A DNA stretch of 64,000 bases from Aureococcus anophagefferens (lineage: Eukaryota; Sar; Pelagophyceae; Pelagomonadales; Pelagomonadaceae), in the NCBI RefSeq assembly GCF_000186865.1, contig NW_008705561.1:1318080-1382079 (forward strand). Reading direction: 5' to 3'. A program made the position numbers and the translations under genes. The notes under the pieces are model-generated. The model saw only the letters and a list, made by a program, of their open reading frames with translations. It was not told where the DNA came from and searched no databases. Each line of letters starts with the position of its first letter. Positions within the stretch are counted from its first letter, which is position 1. This document shows positions 62,493-64,000 of the stretch, piece after piece.

Positions 62493-62713
62493 GGGTTGTG
62501 TTTTTTAGCCCCCCCCCCCGGGGGGCCTTGGGGGGGTTTTATGGACCCTCAGCGACCCCCCCACCCCCCGTCCCGGCGACTCCCGGCGGCCCGGACGCGT
62601 ACTGGGGCGCTGTTTTCAGGAGGTTGTCGCGCCCGAGCCGAGCAGAAGTCGACCCCCCCCACCCCCGTCAAAACCCCCCCAAGGCCCCCCCCGGTGGCAA
62701 AAAAACACAACCC
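62493..62713. mobile_element. 221-bp MITE-like element with about 48-bp terminal inverted repeats
   Basis: The left end GGGTTGTGTTTTTTAGCCCC continues in C and G runs to GGCCTTGGGGGGGTTTT (62493-62540); the right end (62667-62713) is its reverse complement apart from a few changes (CAAAACCCCCCCAAGGCC... CACAACCC). There is no coding capacity. A CAG on both sides may be a 3-bp target duplication. It sits between the plastid gene and the LRR gene. Confidence 0.8.
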
Positions 62714-62883
62714 AGAGACGAGGGAGACGATGACGCGACTGCGGCCGCCGCTAGCGGCTACGGCAAATTGAGTTCAACATGTGTTCAACAACCACCCCAA
62801 CAAGTCCTTCAACTGAGCGACGCGTCTGATCGCGTCCACCATGCTACCCCCACACACGGCCAAATCCAAGTTCCAGCGAAAAA

Positions 62884-63855
62884 TTACGACGGCGCGGGCA
62901 GCCGGACGACGGCGACGCGCGCGTGGTCCGCCGCGAGGCGCCGCGCGGCCGCGGCCGAGACGCGGTCCTCGCGGCAGCGGACCTCGAGGTCCGCCGTGAT
63001 CCGGACCGCGTCGCGGCCGCGGTCGTCGTCGCCGAAGCCGCCCGGCGCCGACGAGGCCCGGCCCGCGAGCGCGCGGCGGAGCGCCGCCTCGTCCGCCCAG
63101 TCGCACGCGGCGACGTCGAGGACCTCGAGGCCCGTGAGCAGCCGGAGCGCGTCGGCGATGGCGAGGCATCCCTGGCCCGGCGCGACGAGGCACGTGGCGC
63201 CGAGGCGCAGGACCGAGAGCGTGGGGACGGCGAAGCACAGCCGGGCGACGAAGTCCGCGGTAACGCGCGGGCTGCAGAGCGAGAGCTCGAGCAACGAGAC
63301 GCAGCCCCGGAAGCGCGGCACCGCCCAGGCGTCGCCGTCGCGGTCGGTTGATGCCGGCGCGCGCCGCCGCGGCAGGAGCCGCTCGAGCGCGTCGTCGCCG
63401 ACGTCGCCGGCGACGGCGAGGCGCTCGAGGCGCGGGTTCGCCAGGAGCTCGACGTTGTCGTCGCGGACGCGGCGGCCCCGGGCCGCGGCGGCCGAGATCT
63501 CCTCGACGAGGTGCGCGGGCAGCAGCGCGAAGGCGCCGGCGGCGGACGCGTCGTAGCGGTGCAGAGACTCGCCGACCGCGCGCGCGGCCGCGAGCGCGAG
63601 CGTCGCCGCGGGCGCCACGGGCTCGGCGGCGCTCGCGGGCGCGGGCGGCGCGGCGGCGGGCGGCCGCGGCGGCGCGCGCGGGATCAGGCGCAGGAGGTCC
63701 TTGACCGACGGCGCCGCGCGGCTCGGACCGCCGACCGGGCGCGCGGCGTCGCGCGCGAGGTCGTCGCGTGCGTTGGACCAGCGCTGGCGCTCGACGGCGG
63801 CGCGCAGCGCCTTGGATCCGCAGCCGGCCGATTGCTTGCCCTTCTTGCGACCCAT
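62884..63855 (-). CDS. Leucine-rich-repeat protein
   Basis: 323 residues from ATG 63855-63853 (MGRKKGKQSAGCG); the frame is open to another ATG at 63912, which would add 19 residues. After a basic N-terminus and an Ala/Pro linker, a FALLPAHLVEEISAAAARG segment recalls an F-box-like start, then cysteine-containing LRRs: LERLAVAGDVGDDALERLLP, CVSLLELSLCSPRVTADFVA, LSVLRLGATCLVAPG, LEVLDVAACDWADEAALRRA. This is the AMN1/F-box LRR type, used for protein recognition in ubiquitin ligases. It could also be a plain LRR protein. Confidence 0.6.
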   Translation of the reverse strand: MGRKKGKQSAGCGSKALRAAVERQRWSNARDDLARDAARPVGGPSRAAPSVKDLLRLIPRAPPRPPAAAPPAPASAAEPVAPAATLALAAARAVGESLHRYDASAAGAFALLPAHLVEEISAAAARGRRVRDDNVELLANPRLERLAVAGDVGDDALERLLPRRRAPASTDRDGDAWAVPRFRGCVSLLELSLCSPRVTADFVARLCFAVPTLSVLRLGATCLVAPGQGCLAIADALRLLTGLEVLDVAACDWADEAALRRALAGRASSAPGGFGDDDRGRDAVRITADLEVRCREDRVSAAAARRLAADHARVAVVRLPAPS

Positions 63856-63949
63856 CACGTGGACGAATCTCGGCCAGCTCTCGTCACCATGCTTTGGCCC
63901 AGCACCTTGCACAGCAGCATCGACCCGGCAAGCAGCCCTTGCACGCGCG

Positions 63950-64000
63950 ATGGTGGGCTGCCGCGCTGTGGCAGTCCTGCTGCTCGCGCTCGTGTCCGCC
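63950..64000 (+). CDS. Start of a secreted or membrane protein, cut by the window end
   Basis: ATG at 63950 begins MVGCRAVAVLLLALVSA, a classic signal peptide core, and the frame is open to the last base. It is divergent from the LRR gene about 95 bp away. Only 17 codons are visible, so it could be chance, but the hydrophobic run is convincing. Confidence 0.45.
   Translation, partial: MVGCRAVAVLLLALVSA

Overview
This window is nuclear DNA of a eukaryote, most likely a pelagophyte or other GC-rich stramenopile alga (Aureococcus-like; inferred, not proven). Supporting signs: about 70% GC with dense genes on both strands; spliceosomal introns that are few and short (54-184 nt); two introns that are copies of one small repeat flanked by 8-bp target-site duplications, like the introner elements known from Aureococcus and Micromonas; a small protein with a bipartite plastid leader ending in an ASAGAF motif, typical of secondary red plastids; and a huge VCBS/GCC2-GCC3/multi-pass membrane protein of a kind common in stramenopiles. 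No rRNA, tRNA or CRISPR was seen.

Layout. 1-10 kb: a GBP-like protein cut by the window edge, a signal-anchored unknown, a TOM40-type porin with a myristoylation-like N-terminus, an RBBP5/Swd1 WD40 protein, a dienelactone hydrolase and a Myb/PHD/CXXC/RING chromatin protein. 10.3-23.7 kb: one giant gene, two exons, about 4,440 aa. 24.3-35.3 kb: a myosin of about 3,545 aa with a long helical-repeat tail and a MyTH4 domain, rebuilt here from six exons. 35.5-39.1 kb: an unknown gene carrying introner copy 1, a sulfotransferase-like protein and a TauD-type dioxygenase. 39.3-42.6 kb: a core histone quartet as two divergent pairs (H2B/H2A and H4/H3) around a 330-bp assembly gap; three of the four genes end in a histone-type stem-loop. 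42.8-51.0 kb: an ankyrin/zinc-finger gene carrying introner copy 2 and a large disordered protein. 51.2 kb: an Lsm11-like Sm protein, notable because Lsm11 works in histone 3'-end processing. 52.4-56.3 kb: a lower-GC island with a truncated transposon-type gene, split by a third, different TSD-flanked intron, running into a 5'-truncated NHL propeller gene. 56.4-64 kb: a GC satellite, a GT-A-like glycosyltransferase, a PH-domain protein, an acylated unknown, the plastid protein, a 221-bp inverted-repeat element (MITE), an LRR protein and the start of a secreted protein.

How the genes relate. Histones, a COMPASS subunit, a chromatin reader and a candidate histone-mRNA processing factor share the window, but there is no operon logic; divergent and convergent pairs dominate. 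The best leads are the three TSD-flanked introns, the repeat-built giant membrane protein, the myosin tail with probable GC-AG introns, the palindromic H4/H3 promoter, and two genes whose last codons are duplicated just downstream.
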